Assembly: GCA_028753945.1 (NCBI GenBank)
Contig: JAPNXP010000001.1
Span: 8,174,501-8,238,500 of the forward strand
DNA: 64,000 bases
Reading direction: 5' to 3'
Origin: Hexactinellida sp. DTS-2022
Taxonomy: Eukaryota > Porifera > Hexactinellida
The notes under the pieces were generated by a model. The model made no database searches and was not told the origin of the DNA. It saw only the letters and a program-made list of their open reading frames with translations. Position numbers and translations under genes: made by a program. Each line of letters begins with the position of its first letter. Position 1 is the first letter of the stretch. Shown here in pieces: positions 11,440 to 25,500 of the stretch.

Positions 11440-13165
11440 CTATCTATCTATATATAAAAAGAGGAATTGTTGTGTGTTTGTGTGTTTGTGTGTTTGTTTG
11501 TGTGTTTGTCCAGAATTAATTGGAAAGACTACGAGTCCCAGAAAGCTGAAAATTTGTATACAGGGGTAATTTTGTACTGCGACAACGATCTATTGGTTTT
11601 TGAAGAGAAATATTCACATTTGAGGGTGACAAAATTTGTTAGCCAATTAAATTCGAGGGTTTATTAGTATGGATTAGCAGATTTAATCAATTAGTATAAA
11701 TAGATTGTGCATAATAGAAATATTTTCTGAGGCTCCAATTTGATTGATTGAAAATAGATTCATTTAACCAATCAAGAATTTGTCTATTCTATTGCCTGTT
11801 TTTCTTTTAGCATTATTTTGATTCGAGCTTTCTTATCGTGCAACTGAAATTTATTGAGCTAATAAAACTCATTATTAATGTGATTGCTTTTGGGGAGGGA
11901 AAGGCCGCGAAGCGGCCGATAATTGTATCGCGTAGTGCCTAATACGAACAAACAAAAGTCGCGAAGCGACTTTTGTGAAAGAGTGATCCGTCGCGAAGCG
12001 ACCGAGACCGAAGGGCTCGTATATTAAAAGAGGAATTGTTGTGTGTGTGTGTGTTTGTTTGTTTGTTTGTTTGTGTGTTTGTCCATAATTAATTGGAAAG
12101 ACTACGAGTCCCAGAAAGCTGAAAATTTGTATACAGGGGTAATTTTGTACTGCGACAACGATCTATTGGTTTTTGAAGAGAAATATTCACATTTGAAGGT
12201 GACAAAATATGTTAGCCAATTAAATTCGAGGGTTTGTTAGTATGGATTAGCAGATTTCATCATTTAGTATAAATAGATTGTGCACAATAGAAATATTTTC
12301 TGAGGCTCCAATTTGATTGATTGAAAATTAATTAATTTGACCAATCAATCATTTGTCTATTCTATTGCCTGTTTTTCTTTTAGTATTATTTTGATTCGAG
12401 CTTTCTTATCGTGCAACTGAAATTTATTGAGCTATTAAAACTCATTATTAATGTGATTGCTTTTGGGGAAGGAAAGGCCGCGAAGCGGCCGTTAATTGTA
12501 TTGCGTAGTGCCTAACACGAACAACAAAAGTCGCGAAGCGACTTTTGTGAGAGAGTGATCCGTCGCAAAGCGACCGAGACCGAAGGGCTCGTATATTAAA
12601 AGAGGAATTGTTGTGTGTGTTTGTTTGTTTGTTTGTGTGTTTGTTTGTTTGTCCAGAATTAATTGGAAAGACTACGAGTCCCAGAAAGCTGAAAATTTGT
12701 ATACAGGGGTAATTTTGTACTGCGACAACGATCTATTGGTTTTTGAAGAGAAATATTCACATTTGAGGGTGACAAAATTTGTTAGCCAATTAAATTCGAG
12801 GGTTTATTAGTGTGGATTAGCAGATTTAATCAATTAGTATAAATAGGTTGTGCATAATAGAAATATTTTCTGAGGCTCCAATTTGATTGATTGAAAATAA
12901 ATTAATTTAACCAATCAATCATTTGTCTATTCTATTGCCTGTTTTTCTTTCAGTATTATTTTGATTCGAGCTTTCTTATCGTGCAACTGAAATTTATTGA
13001 GCTATCAAAACTCATTATTAATGTGATTGCTTTTTGGGGAAGGAAAGGCCGCGAAGCGGCCGTTAATTGTATCGCGTAGTGCCTAATACGAACAAACAAA
13101 AGTCGCGAAGCGACTTTTGTGAGAGAGTGAACCGTCGCGAAGCGACCGAGACCGAAGGGCTCGTA
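11440..13165 (+). repeat. Three tandem ~570-bp repeat units with a conserved short ORF
   Basis: Units start near 11455, 12025 and 12596. Each begins with 'aaaagaggaattgttgtgtg' plus a TTTG/TGTG tract. Each carries a short open frame of about 65 codons (11467-11667, 12043-12240, 12613-12810) containing NWKDYESQKAENLYTGV. Each ends with GC-rich inverted repeats (AAAGTCGCGAAGCGACTTT; GGCCGCGAAGCGGCC) and 'gaccgaagggctcgtat'. The copies are highly similar, so the duplication is recent. I found no match to a known domain. The reading frame may be conserved only because the copies are young. A diverged inverted relative is at 6035-6823. Confidence 0.8.
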
Positions 13166-13869
13166 TTATTAAAACGCAGCTGTAGTATTTGTGTATGTTA
13201 TGTATAAATATATATTTGTATTTCCAGAATTCATTGAAGAAATTAGAAAGAAACTCATCGCTGATTTTTGGCATGTGGGGTTATTTTTAAGCTTGCTCGG
13301 AAAAGTTCAAATATTGGTAGAATAATTTCAACCTTTTTCGGAGATATTAGATATGACATATGTAGTTGTCACTTTTTTAAAGGTGTTAAAATTCACATAT
13401 ATGAATATAACTCACACACCATTAAAGCTAGAAACCTGAAATTTTGATACAATATGTAATTTAATGTTACTGAGAATATGATCCCACAAATTAGAAATAT
13501 GCTGAGTCAACATTATAATATTACGTCATCCTGATGATGCATAATTTCAAAGTTCTCAATTTTCATTCAGCAAGGCACAAAGTGCTGAGTATATGCCACA
13601 CGTCGCATAGCGACCTAGCAAGCATAGAGCGCTTGTACATATAAAATATTAAAAAGCACTATACCATACCTTAAGTGAGTATTCTGTGAGACTCTTCTGA
13701 ACAAAAGATCTTAAAAGCTTGCGATTATCTTTGATTTTTGGTTTTATAACAGATTTTAGTGTTTGGTATTATTCATGGGATACCTGTAGATAACCGACAG
13801 CCATGGAATAAGTTTCAAATACATCAGAAGAATTGTTATAAGTGTTTGAATTTAAAAAATGCAAAATAA
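13166..13869. other. Spacer with no recognisable gene
   Basis: AT-rich sequence. At about 13595-13640 there is a short GC-richer stretch, 'cgtcgcatagcgacc', that resembles the ends of the 570-bp repeat family. It is probably the edge of another decayed copy. Nothing else was seen. Confidence 0.45.
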
Positions 13870-14220
13870 TCATAGATCATCGTGATTATTTACTTTCACT
13901 AATAATAATTCTTCAATAGTTTTTTGAATAATCAATGGTATTGCTTCATCACGTTTTCGATTTCGTTTCCAAAGTAAGTAGGCAACATGTAGAGCATACA
14001 TATGATCACTGATTATCCTGGCTTTTCCATCAGAATTACTTCTCAAATCAAAATGTGAATATCTTTCTCGCGGAACCTCTTGAAGGGTGGGAAGAGGAAG
14101 ATAGAGTTTTGATAATAATCGATCATCTGCAAACTGATCAGTATCGATAAGAAACTGGTTGAAGTCAGAATCTGAAAAGCTATCATCCATTAGAAAAGAA
14201 TTGAAGAAATGCTTGTACAT
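13870..14220 (-). CDS. Unassigned 116-residue ORF, possible exon or small gene
   Basis: The ORF has no family I recognise. It has an acidic, Phe/Asp-rich N-terminal third (DDSFSDSDFNQFL), a middle region with normal amino-acid variety, and a C-terminal half with helical character (HVAYLLWKRNRKRDEAIPL, then IIQKTIEELLLV). Composition is more protein-like than the repeat-derived ORFs around it. It ends about 115 bases before the hairpin array begins. It may be a last exon, a captured host fragment or a chance ORF. No signal peptide or membrane segment is seen. Confidence 0.35.
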   Translation of the reverse strand: MYKHFFNSFLMDDSFSDSDFNQFLIDTDQFADDRLLSKLYLPLPTLQEVPRERYSHFDLRSNSDGKARIISDHMYALHVAYLLWKRNRKRDEAIPLIIQKTIEELLLVKVNNHDDL

Positions 14221-14336
14221 ACTACCAGTATCATTTTGATGTGATATATAACAATTACAAATAGCCCTGTGAGAGCGATATTAACCATGCCTATCCATTA
14301 CACACAGTTAGCTTTCGAAGTCATAAGTTATAATTA

Positions 14337-14815
14337 CTGTGCCGACTATACTATAGTATAGTGGCCCAATATTGGAATCACTGCCTTTATTACTGTGCCG
14401 ACTATACTATAGTATAGTGGCCCAGTATTAGAATCACTGCCTTTATTATTTTTACTGTGCCGACTATACTATAGTATAGTGGCCCAGTATTGGAATCACT
14501 GCCTTTAATACTGTGCCGACTATACTATAGTATAGTGGCCCAGTTCTAATCTCACTGCCTTTATTTTTACTGTGCCGACTATACTATAGTATAGTGGCCC
14601 AGTTCTAATCTTACTGCCTTTATTACTGTGCCGACTATACTATAGTATAGTGGCCCAGTATTAGAATCACTGCCTTTATTATTACTGTGCCGACTATACT
14701 ATAGTATAGTGGCCCAGTTCTAATCTTACTGCCTTTATTTTTATTTTTACTGTGCCGACTATACTATAGTATAGTGGCCCAGTTCTAATCTCACTGCCTT
14801 TATTTTTTTATTTAT
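14337..14815 (+). repeat. Eight tandem copies of the palindromic 54-60 bp unit
   Basis: The unit is ACTGTGCCG, then the perfect palindrome ACTATACTATAGTATAGT, then GGCCCAGT and a variable half (TATTGGAATCACTGCC or TCTAATCTTACTGCC). TTTATT-type spacers separate the units. It is the largest cluster in the window and marks the left edge of the array. Confidence 0.92.
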
Positions 14816-16529
14816 TTTTTTTTCTCCGTAGACGGTGCCCTGGCCTGAGCTTTATAGTTGATGGGCTGAAACTTGGCATGTAGGTGCGATGGGACCGTCT
14901 AATTTGCACCTGGGGTTACGATTTTGTATTAACAAATTTTTGACACATCTTTAACACCTTTCAAAATTTGTCTGGTCCATAACTCAAAAGATGTTTTAAT
15001 AAACCCCAAAATTTTATTTCATATTTAGATTCATCTTAAAATTCTGCGTCTGATGGGAGAAGAAAATTTGTTAAAATTGGTTTAATTTCTGCCATAAATG
15101 GGAGTTGAAATTCCTTTGTTTACTCAACACTTCAATTTCAATAAAACTGTGAAATCCAATTCCATTGTTTCAACTTGTAATAATTATATTGATTTAACTT
15201 GTTAAATCTTTCACTATTGTTTCAACTTGCGATAATTAAATTGATTCAACTTATAAATTCCAGCTGGCTTCTATTTAATTCTAGTATTACTATACAATGG
15301 ATTAAATATAATATAATAATATAAGGAAATTATTGACTAAACTCAACTCACCGTGGATAACATTGCTAAAATAAATAACTAATAAAATAATTTATTATCA
15401 TACAATACATAATGAATGAATGCCATTAAACTCAAGATGGTTTATGTTAGAAACAAACTTCAAATTTATCTACCGTTCCTTGTGACTCGGACCACTTAAC
15501 AAATGGTTTTTGACACATTGAGGCGTTGATGACTTGGCGAAAAAAAAATCCAAAATTGCAGCTGTGCTGACAGCATGTCCCATTGGAGGCACTATCAATA
15601 AACCACCACCAAAATATAGTGCCACCAAAGGAACATGCGTCGGCACAGCTGCAATTTTGGATTTTTATTATTTTTATTTCTCCGTAGCAGGTGCCCTGGC
15701 CACACCTGTATACATAGAGGGCTGAAACTTGGCATGTAGATTCGGAGTCGACGTCTAATTTGCACCTGGGGTTACGATTTTGTATTAACAAATTTTTGAC
15801 ACATCTTTAACACCTTTCAAAATTTGTCTGGTCCATAACTCAAAAAATGTTTTACTAAACCCCAAAATTTTATTTCACATTTGGATTCACCATAAAATTC
15901 TACGTCTGATGGGAGAAGAAAACTTTCAATAAAGAGTTTTATTTCTGCCATAAATGGGGGTTGAAATTTCTTTGTTTACTCACACTTCAGTTTCAGTATA
16001 ACTGTTAAATCTAATTCCATAGTTTCAACTTGTAATAATTATATTGATTTAACTTTAAATCTTACTCTATTGATTCAACTCGCGATAATTATATTGATTT
16101 AACTTATAAATTCCAGCTGGCTTCTATTTAATTCTAGTATTACTATACAATGGATTAAATATAATAATATAATATAAGGAATTTGTTGACTTAACTCACT
16201 CACCGTGGATAACATTGCTAAAATAAATAACTAATAATATAATTTATTATCAATACATAATGAATGAATGGCATTAAACTCTAGATGGTTTATGATAGAA
16301 ACAAACTTCAAATTTATCTACATTTCCTTGTGACTCGGACCAATTAACAAATGGTTCTTGATATCCCGAGGCGATGGTGACTTGGCGAAAAAATCCAAAA
16401 TTGCAGCCTGTGCCGACTGCATGTTCCTTTGGAGGCACTATCAATAAACCACAATCAAAATATAGTGCCACCAAAAGGAATATGCGTCGGCACAGGCTGC
16501 AATTATGGATTTTATTATTATTATTCTTA

Positions 16530-19500
16530 TTATTCTTCCGTAGCTCGTCCACTGAACAGAGTTTAATTAACTAAGAACCCAAAATTTCAGGATATGTGTC
16601 TCGTGGGTTACAGATGTGCACCTGGGGTTACGATTTTAAATTTACAAATTTTTTACACATTTTTAACACCTGTCAAAATTTGTCTGGTTCTTAACTCAAA
16701 AAATGTTATATTAAAGCCACACTTGTTTAAACTAATGGATTCACGATAAAATTCTGCGTCTGATGGGAAAAAATGCAAATTCTTAAAATTTGTAATTCAT
16801 GCCATAAATGGGGGTTGAAATTTCTTTGTTTACTGACACTTTATTTCAATTGAAAGTGTTAAATCTAATTCTATTGTTTCAACTTGTGATTATTATATTG
16901 ATTCAACTTGTGAGATCGAGTAGGCTTCTATTTTCCAATTGAAAACTAAGATTCTACATTCCATAACAACGACAGATTATTCGATTATATTTATTTCTGC
17001 TTAGAATATTCTTGCACAATGGATACATGACATATTTAATTCTAATTAATTCGCTCTGTGTTTAACGTATAGAGACGGTGCCAAATAGATTATTGGGGTT
17101 ATCGAGTGCGCTAATTCAAATATGATAATGAAATTCAATTTAAATTAATAATTATTGCAAATAATTGAACTTAATTTATTTTGATGTACATAATATTGGT
17201 GTTAAATTATTAATAGATTAATTAAATATTTATACTACTTATCTAAATTTCATTGATCTCAGAAATGATACAAGATAGAAAGAAACTTTAAATTTATCAA
17301 ATGGTCCTTATGGCACGCACCACCTATACAAGTGGGTCTTGACACCTTGAGGTGATGATGACATCGTCAAAAAAATGTATTTTACAATAATGTGAATTAA
17401 ATAATTCGCATGGGTTGGTTGGAGTTGGGTGAATACCCAACACGCACTTTAAAAATGCTGAGTCATCACAGATTATATTCTACTGAAACTTGAATATCTC
17501 TCAAATGAAGTGAGCTAAATGGAAACTTCCACCACTCTAAGGGTCGTTGCCTACTGAAACACCTTTCTGTAATAATTTAACACCTTCATAGTGATGATGA
17601 TTAGGCAAAAAAAAATCCAAAATTGCAGCTTGTGCCGACAGCATGTTCCTTTGGAGGCACTATCAATAAACCACCACCAAATATAGTGCCACCTAAGGAA
17701 CATGCGTCGGCACAGGCTGCAATTTTGGATTTTTTTATTATTTTTATTTCTCCGTAGCAGGTGCCCTGGCCACACCTATATACATAGAGGGCTAAAACTT
17801 GGAATGTTGGTTCGGAGTCGACGTCTGATTTGCACTGGGGTTACAATTTTTTATTGACAAATTTTTGACACATCTTTAACACCTTTCAAAATTTGTTTGG
17901 TCCATAACTCAAAATATGTTTTACTAAACCCCCAAATTTTATTTCACATTTGGATTCACCATAAAATTCTGCGTCTGATGGGAGAAGAATATTTTCAAAA
18001 ATATGTTTAATTTCTGCCATAAATGGGATTTGAAATTTCATTGTTTACTCACACTTCAATTTCAGTAAAGTGTTAAATCTAATTCTATTGTTTCAACTTG
18101 TAATAATTATATTGATTTAACTTGTTAAATCTTACTCTATTGTTTCAACTTGAGATAAATACATTGATTCAACTTATAAATTCCAGCTGGCTTCTATTTA
18201 ATTGTAGTATTACTATACAATGGATTAAATAAAATATAATGATATAAGGAATTTGTTGACTAAACTCAAATCACCGTGGATAACATTGCTAAAATAAATA
18301 ACTAATAATTTAATTTATTATCAATAAGTAATGAATGAATGGCATTAAACTCAAGATTGTTTATGATAGAACCGTTAAAATTTTACATACCACAACAACG
18401 ACAGATTAAGTGATTATATTTATTTCGGCGAGAATATTCTTGCACAATTAATGTACTGACGTAATTAATTATAATTAATTCCTTTTGTATTTAACTTATA
18501 GACGGTTCCAATTGGATTATTGGGGTTATCGAGTGCGTGGAATTCAAATATTATAGTGAAATTCAATTTAACTTAATAACAATTGCAAATAATTGAACTT
18601 AATTTATTTTGCTGAATATAATAATGGTGTTAAATAATTGATAAATTAATTAAATATTTATACTAATTAGCTAAATTTCATTAATCTCAGAGATGATACA
18701 AGATAGAAACAAACTTTCAATTTATCAATTGGTCCTTATGCCAGGTACCACCTATACAAGTGGATCTTGACACCTTGAGGTGATTATGACATCGTCAAAA
18801 AAAGGTATTTTACAATTTTGTGAATTAAATAATTCGCATGGGTTGGTAGGAGTTGGGTGAATACCCAAACGGCACCTAAAAAATGCTGACTCAGCACATA
18901 TTACATTCTACTGAAACTTGAATATCTCTCAAATGAAGTGAGCTAAAACGAAACTTCCAACTCACTAAGGGTCGTTGCCTTTTGAATCACATTTCTGAAA
19001 TAGTTTAACACCTTCATAGTGATGATGTCATGGCGAAAAAAAATCCAAAATTGCACCCTGTGCCGACAGCATGTTCCATTGGAGGCACTATCAATAAACC
19101 ACCACCAAAATATAGTGCCACCAAAGGAACATGCGTCGGCACAGATGCAATTTTGGATTTTTACTGTGCCGACTATACTATAGTATAGTGGCCCAGTATT
19201 GGAATCACTGCCTTTATTTATATTATTACTGTGCCGACTATACTATAGTATAGTGGCCCAGTATTAGAATCACTGCCTTTATTTATATTATTATTATTTC
19301 TCCGTAGCAGGTGCCCTGGCCACACCTGTATACATAGAGGGCTGAAACTTGGCATGTAGATTCGGAGTCGACGTCTAATTTGCACCTGGGGTTACGATTT
19401 TGTATTAACAAATTTTTGACACATCTTTAACACCTTTCAAAATTTGTCTGGTCCATAACTCAAAAAATGTTTTACTAAACCCCAAAATTTTATTTCACAT

Positions 19501-19812
19501 TTGGATTCGCCATAAAATTCTGCGTCTGATGGGAGAAGAAAACTTTCAATAAAGAGTTCTATTTCTGCCATAAATGGGGGTTGAAATTTCTTTGTTTACT
19601 CACACTTCAGTTTCAGTATAACTGTTAAATCAAATTCCATTGTTTCAACTTGTAATAATTATATTGATTTAACTTGTTAAATCTTACTCTATTGATTCAA
19701 CTTGCGATAATTAAATTGATTTAACTTATAAATTCCAGCTGGCTTCTATTTAATTTTAGTATTACAATACAATTGATTAAATTAAATAATATAATATAAG
19801 GAATTTGTTGAC
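16530..19812 (+). repeat. 3.3-kb segment duplicated 6030 bp downstream (copy 1)
   Basis: From the 'tattcttccgtagctcgtcc' junction to 'ataatataaggaatttgttg', this segment is almost base-identical to 22560-25842. The offset of 6030 stays constant at every point compared. The only differences noticed are a c/a change near 18813/24843 and an a/t change near 19765/25795. It includes two hairpins and one pair of palindromic units. Confidence 0.92.
19164..19300 (+). repeat. Two palindromic units between hairpin and 'ctccgtag' box
   Basis: Two copies of the ACTATACTATAGTATAGT unit sit directly after the hairpin at 19040 in a TTA-rich tract. The same pair is present at 25194-25330 in the duplicated copy. 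Confidence 0.9.
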
Positions 19813-20152
19813 TTAACTCACTCACCGTGGATAACATTGCTAAAATAAATAACTAATAATATAATTTATTATCAATACATAATGAATGAATGGCATTAAA
19901 CTCTAGATGGTTTATGATAGAAACAAACTTCAAATTTATCTACATTTCCTTGTGACTCGGACCAATTAACAAATGGTTCTTGATATCCCGAGGCGATGGT
20001 GACTTGGCGAAAAAATCCAAAATTGCAGCCTGTGCCGACTGCATGTTCCTTTGGAGGCACTATCAATAAACCACAATCAAAATATAGTGCCACCAAAAGG
20101 AATATGCGTCGGCACAGGCTGCAATTATGGATTTTATTATTATTATTCTTAT

Positions 20153-20275
20153 TACTGTGCCGACTATACTATAGTATAGTGGCCCAGTATTGGAATCACT
20201 GCCTTTATTATTTTTACTGTGCCGACTATACTATAGTATAGTGGCCCAGTTCTAATCTTACTGCCTTTAATATTA
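20153..20275 (+). repeat. Two palindromic units
   Basis: Two copies of the ACTATACTATAGTATAGT unit, one with each version of the right half. They follow the hairpin at 20010. Confidence 0.9.
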
Positions 20276-20284
20276 TTATTATTA

Positions 20285-21705
20285 TTATTATTTTTTCTCC
20301 GTAGACGGTGCCCTGGCCAGAGCTTTGGAGTTGATGGGCTAAAACTTGGCATGTAGGTGCGATTGGACCGTCTAATTTGCACCTGGGGTTACGATTTTTG
20401 ATCAACAAATTTTGGACACATTTTTGACACCTTTCAAAATTTGTCTGGTCCATAACTAAAAAGATGTTTTACTAAACCCCCAAATTTTATTTCATATTTT
20501 GATTCACCATAAAATTCTGCGTCTGATGGGAGAATAAATTTTTCAATAAAGGGGTCAATTTCTGCCATAAATGGGGGTTGAAATTTCTTTGTTTACTCAC
20601 ACTTCAATTGCAGTAAAGTGTTAAATCTAATTCTATTGTTTCAACTTGTAATAATTATATTGATTTAACTTGTTAAATCCTACTCTAGTGATTCAACTTG
20701 CGATAATTATATTGATTTAACTTATAAATTCCAGCTGGCTTCTATTTAATTGTAGTATTACTATACAATGGATTAAATTAAATAATATAATATAAGGAAT
20801 TTGTTGACTCAACTCAACCAACCATGGATAACATTGCTTAAATAAATAACTAATAATATAACTTATTATCAATACATAATGGATGAATGGCATTAAACTC
20901 AAGATAGTTTATGATAGAAACGTTAAGATTTTACATTCCACAACAACGACAGATTAAGTGATTATATTTATTTCGGCGAGAATATTCTTGTTCAATTAAT
21001 GTACTGACGTAATTAATTATAATTAATTCCTTTTGTATTTAACTTATAGACGGTTCCAATTGGGTTATTGGGGTTATCGATTGCGCTGAATTCAAATATG
21101 ATATTGAAATTCGATTTAATTAATAATAAGTGCAAAATGATTGAACTTTATTTATTTTGCTGTACATAATAATGGTGTTAAATTATTAATTTATTAATTA
21201 AATATTATACTAATTAGCTAAATTTCATTAATCTCAGAGATGATACAAGATAGAAACAAACTTTCAATTTATCAATTGGTCCTTATGCCACGTACCACCT
21301 ATACAAGTGGGTCTTGACACCTTGAGGTGATGATGACATCGTCAAAAAAATGTATTTTTACAATTTTGTGAATTAAATAATTCGCATGGGTTGGTTGGAG
21401 TTGGGTGAATACCCAACACGCACTTTAAAAATGCTGAGTCATCACAGATTATATTCTACTGAAACTTGAATATCTCTCAAATGAAGTGAGCTAAATGGAA
21501 ACTTCCACCACTCTAAGGGTCGTTGCCTACTGAAACACCTTTCTGTAATAATTTAACACCTTCATAGTGATGATGACATGGCAAAAAAATCCAAAATTGC
21601 AGCAGTGCTGACAGCATGTTCCTTTGGAGGCACTATCAATAAACCACCACCAAAATATAGTGCCACCAAAGGAACATGCGTCGGCACAGCTGCAATTTTG
21701 GATTT
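20285..21705 (+). repeat. 1.4-kb segment repeated at 32498-33912 (copy 1)
   Basis: This runs from the 'ctccgtagacggtgccctggccagagctttgg' junction to the end of the hairpin at 21587. It matches 32498-33912 with only a few substitutions and small indels; for example 'gaaacgttaag' here reads 'gaaccgttaag' there. A second, independent higher-order duplication inside the array. Confidence 0.85.
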
Positions 21706-22559
21706 TTTTTTTTTTTTTTTTTTCTCCGTAGACGGTGCCCTGGCCTGAGCTTTATAGTTGATGGGCTGAAACTTGGCATGTAGCTGCGATGGGACCGTCT
21801 AATTTGCACCTGGGGTTACGATTTTTGATTAACAAATTTTTGACACATCTTTAACACCTTTCAAAATTTGTCTGGTCCATAACTCAAAATATGTTTTACT
21901 AAACCCCCAAATTTTATTTCACATTTGGATTCACCATAAAATTCTGCGTCTGATGGGAGAAGAGAACTTTTAATAAAGATTTTTATTTCTGCCACAAATG
22001 TGGTTTGAAATTTCTTTGTTTACTCACACTTCAATTTCAGTAAAACTGTGAAATCTAATTCCATTTTTCAACTTGTAATAATTATATTGATTTAACTTGT
22101 TAAATCTTTCACTATTGTTTCAACTTGCGATAATTAAATTGATTCAACTAATAAATTCCAGCTGGCTTCTATTTAATTCTAGTATTACTATACAATGGAT
22201 TAAATAAATTATAATAATATAAGGAATTTGTTGACTCAACTCAACCAACCGTGGATAACATTGCTAAAATAAATTCCTGATAATATATTTTATTATCAAT
22301 ACATAATGAATGAATGGCATTAAACTCTTGATGGTTTATGATAGAAACTAACTTCAAATTTATCTACCGTTCCTTGTGACTCCGACCAATTAACAAATGG
22401 TTCTTCACACCTTGGGCGTTGATGACTGGGCGAAAAAAAATCCAAAATTGCACCCTGTGCTGACAGCATGCTCCTTTGGAGGCACTATCAATAACCAACC
22501 AATAAAATATAGTGCCACCAAAGGAACATGCGTCGGCACAGGGTGCAATTTTGGATTTT

Positions 22560-25500
22560 TTATTCTTCCGTAGCTCGTCCACTGAACAGAGTTTAATTAA
22601 CTAAGAACCCAAAATTTCAGGATATGTGTCTCGTGGGTTACAGATGTGCACCTGGGGTTACGATTTTAAATTTACAAATTTTTTACACATTTTTAACACC
22701 TGTCAAAATTTGTCTGGTTCTTAACTCAAAAAATGTTATATTAAAGCCACACTTGTTTAAACTAATGGATTCACGATAAAATTCTGCGTCTGATGGGAAA
22801 AAATGCAAATTCTTAAAATTTGTAATTCATGCCATAAATGGGGGTTGAAATTTCTTTGTTTACTGACACTTTATTTCAATTGAAAGTGTTAAATCTAATT
22901 CTATTGTTTCAACTTGTGATTATTATATTGATTCAACTTGTGAGATCGAGTAGGCTTCTATTTTCCAATTGAAAACTAAGATTCTACATTCCATAACAAC
23001 GACAGATTATTCGATTATATTTATTTCTGCTTAGAATATTCTTGCACAATGGATACATGACATATTTAATTCTAATTAATTCGCTCTGTGTTTAACGTAT
23101 AGAGACGGTGCCAAATAGATTATTGGGGTTATCGAGTGCGCTAATTCAAATATGATAATGAAATTCAATTTAAATTAATAATTATTGCAAATAATTGAAC
23201 TTAATTTATTTTGATGTACATAATATTGGTGTTAAATTATTAATAGATTAATTAAATATTTATACTACTTATCTAAATTTCATTGATCTCAGAAATGATA
23301 CAAGATAGAAAGAAACTTTAAATTTATCAAATGGTCCTTATGGCACGCACCACCTATACAAGTGGGTCTTGACACCTTGAGGTGATGATGACATCGTCAA
23401 AAAAATGTATTTTACAATAATGTGAATTAAATAATTCGCATGGGTTGGTTGGAGTTGGGTGAATACCCAACACGCACTTTAAAAATGCTGAGTCATCACA
23501 GATTATATTCTACTGAAACTTGAATATCTCTCAAATGAAGTGAGCTAAATGGAAACTTCCACCACTCTAAGGGTCGTTGCCTACTGAAACACCTTTCTGT
23601 AATAATTTAACACCTTCATAGTGATGATGATTAGGCAAAAAAAAATCCAAAATTGCAGCTTGTGCCGACAGCATGTTCCTTTGGAGGCACTATCAATAAA
23701 CCACCACCAAATATAGTGCCACCTAAGGAACATGCGTCGGCACAGGCTGCAATTTTGGATTTTTTTATTATTTTTATTTCTCCGTAGCAGGTGCCCTGGC
23801 CACACCTATATACATAGAGGGCTAAAACTTGGAATGTTGGTTCGGAGTCGACGTCTGATTTGCACTGGGGTTACAATTTTTTATTGACAAATTTTTGACA
23901 CATCTTTAACACCTTTCAAAATTTGTTTGGTCCATAACTCAAAATATGTTTTACTAAACCCCCAAATTTTATTTCACATTTGGATTCACCATAAAATTCT
24001 GCGTCTGATGGGAGAAGAATATTTTCAAAAATATGTTTAATTTCTGCCATAAATGGGATTTGAAATTTCATTGTTTACTCACACTTCAATTTCAGTAAAG
24101 TGTTAAATCTAATTCTATTGTTTCAACTTGTAATAATTATATTGATTTAACTTGTTAAATCTTACTCTATTGTTTCAACTTGAGATAAATACATTGATTC
24201 AACTTATAAATTCCAGCTGGCTTCTATTTAATTGTAGTATTACTATACAATGGATTAAATAAAATATAATGATATAAGGAATTTGTTGACTAAACTCAAA
24301 TCACCGTGGATAACATTGCTAAAATAAATAACTAATAATTTAATTTATTATCAATAAGTAATGAATGAATGGCATTAAACTCAAGATTGTTTATGATAGA
24401 ACCGTTAAAATTTTACATACCACAACAACGACAGATTAAGTGATTATATTTATTTCGGCGAGAATATTCTTGCACAATTAATGTACTGACGTAATTAATT
24501 ATAATTAATTCCTTTTGTATTTAACTTATAGACGGTTCCAATTGGATTATTGGGGTTATCGAGTGCGTGGAATTCAAATATTATAGTGAAATTCAATTTA
24601 ACTTAATAACAATTGCAAATAATTGAACTTAATTTATTTTGCTGAATATAATAATGGTGTTAAATAATTGATAAATTAATTAAATATTTATACTAATTAG
24701 CTAAATTTCATTAATCTCAGAGATGATACAAGATAGAAACAAACTTTCAATTTATCAATTGGTCCTTATGCCAGGTACCACCTATACAAGTGGATCTTGA
24801 CACCTTGAGGTGATTATGACATCGTCAAAAAAAGGTATTTTAAAATTTTGTGAATTAAATAATTCGCATGGGTTGGTAGGAGTTGGGTGAATACCCAAAC
24901 GGCACCTAAAAAATGCTGACTCAGCACATATTACATTCTACTGAAACTTGAATATCTCTCAAATGAAGTGAGCTAAAACGAAACTTCCAACTCACTAAGG
25001 GTCGTTGCCTTTTGAATCACATTTCTGAAATAGTTTAACACCTTCATAGTGATGATGTCATGGCGAAAAAAAATCCAAAATTGCACCCTGTGCCGACAGC
25101 ATGTTCCATTGGAGGCACTATCAATAAACCACCACCAAAATATAGTGCCACCAAAGGAACATGCGTCGGCACAGATGCAATTTTGGATTTTTACTGTGCC
25201 GACTATACTATAGTATAGTGGCCCAGTATTGGAATCACTGCCTTTATTTATATTATTACTGTGCCGACTATACTATAGTATAGTGGCCCAGTATTAGAAT
25301 CACTGCCTTTATTTATATTATTATTATTTCTCCGTAGCAGGTGCCCTGGCCACACCTGTATACATAGAGGGCTGAAACTTGGCATGTAGATTCGGAGTCG
25401 ACGTCTAATTTGCACCTGGGGTTACGATTTTGTATTAACAAATTTTTGACACATCTTTAACACCTTTCAAAATTTGTCTGGTCCATAACTCAAAAAATGT

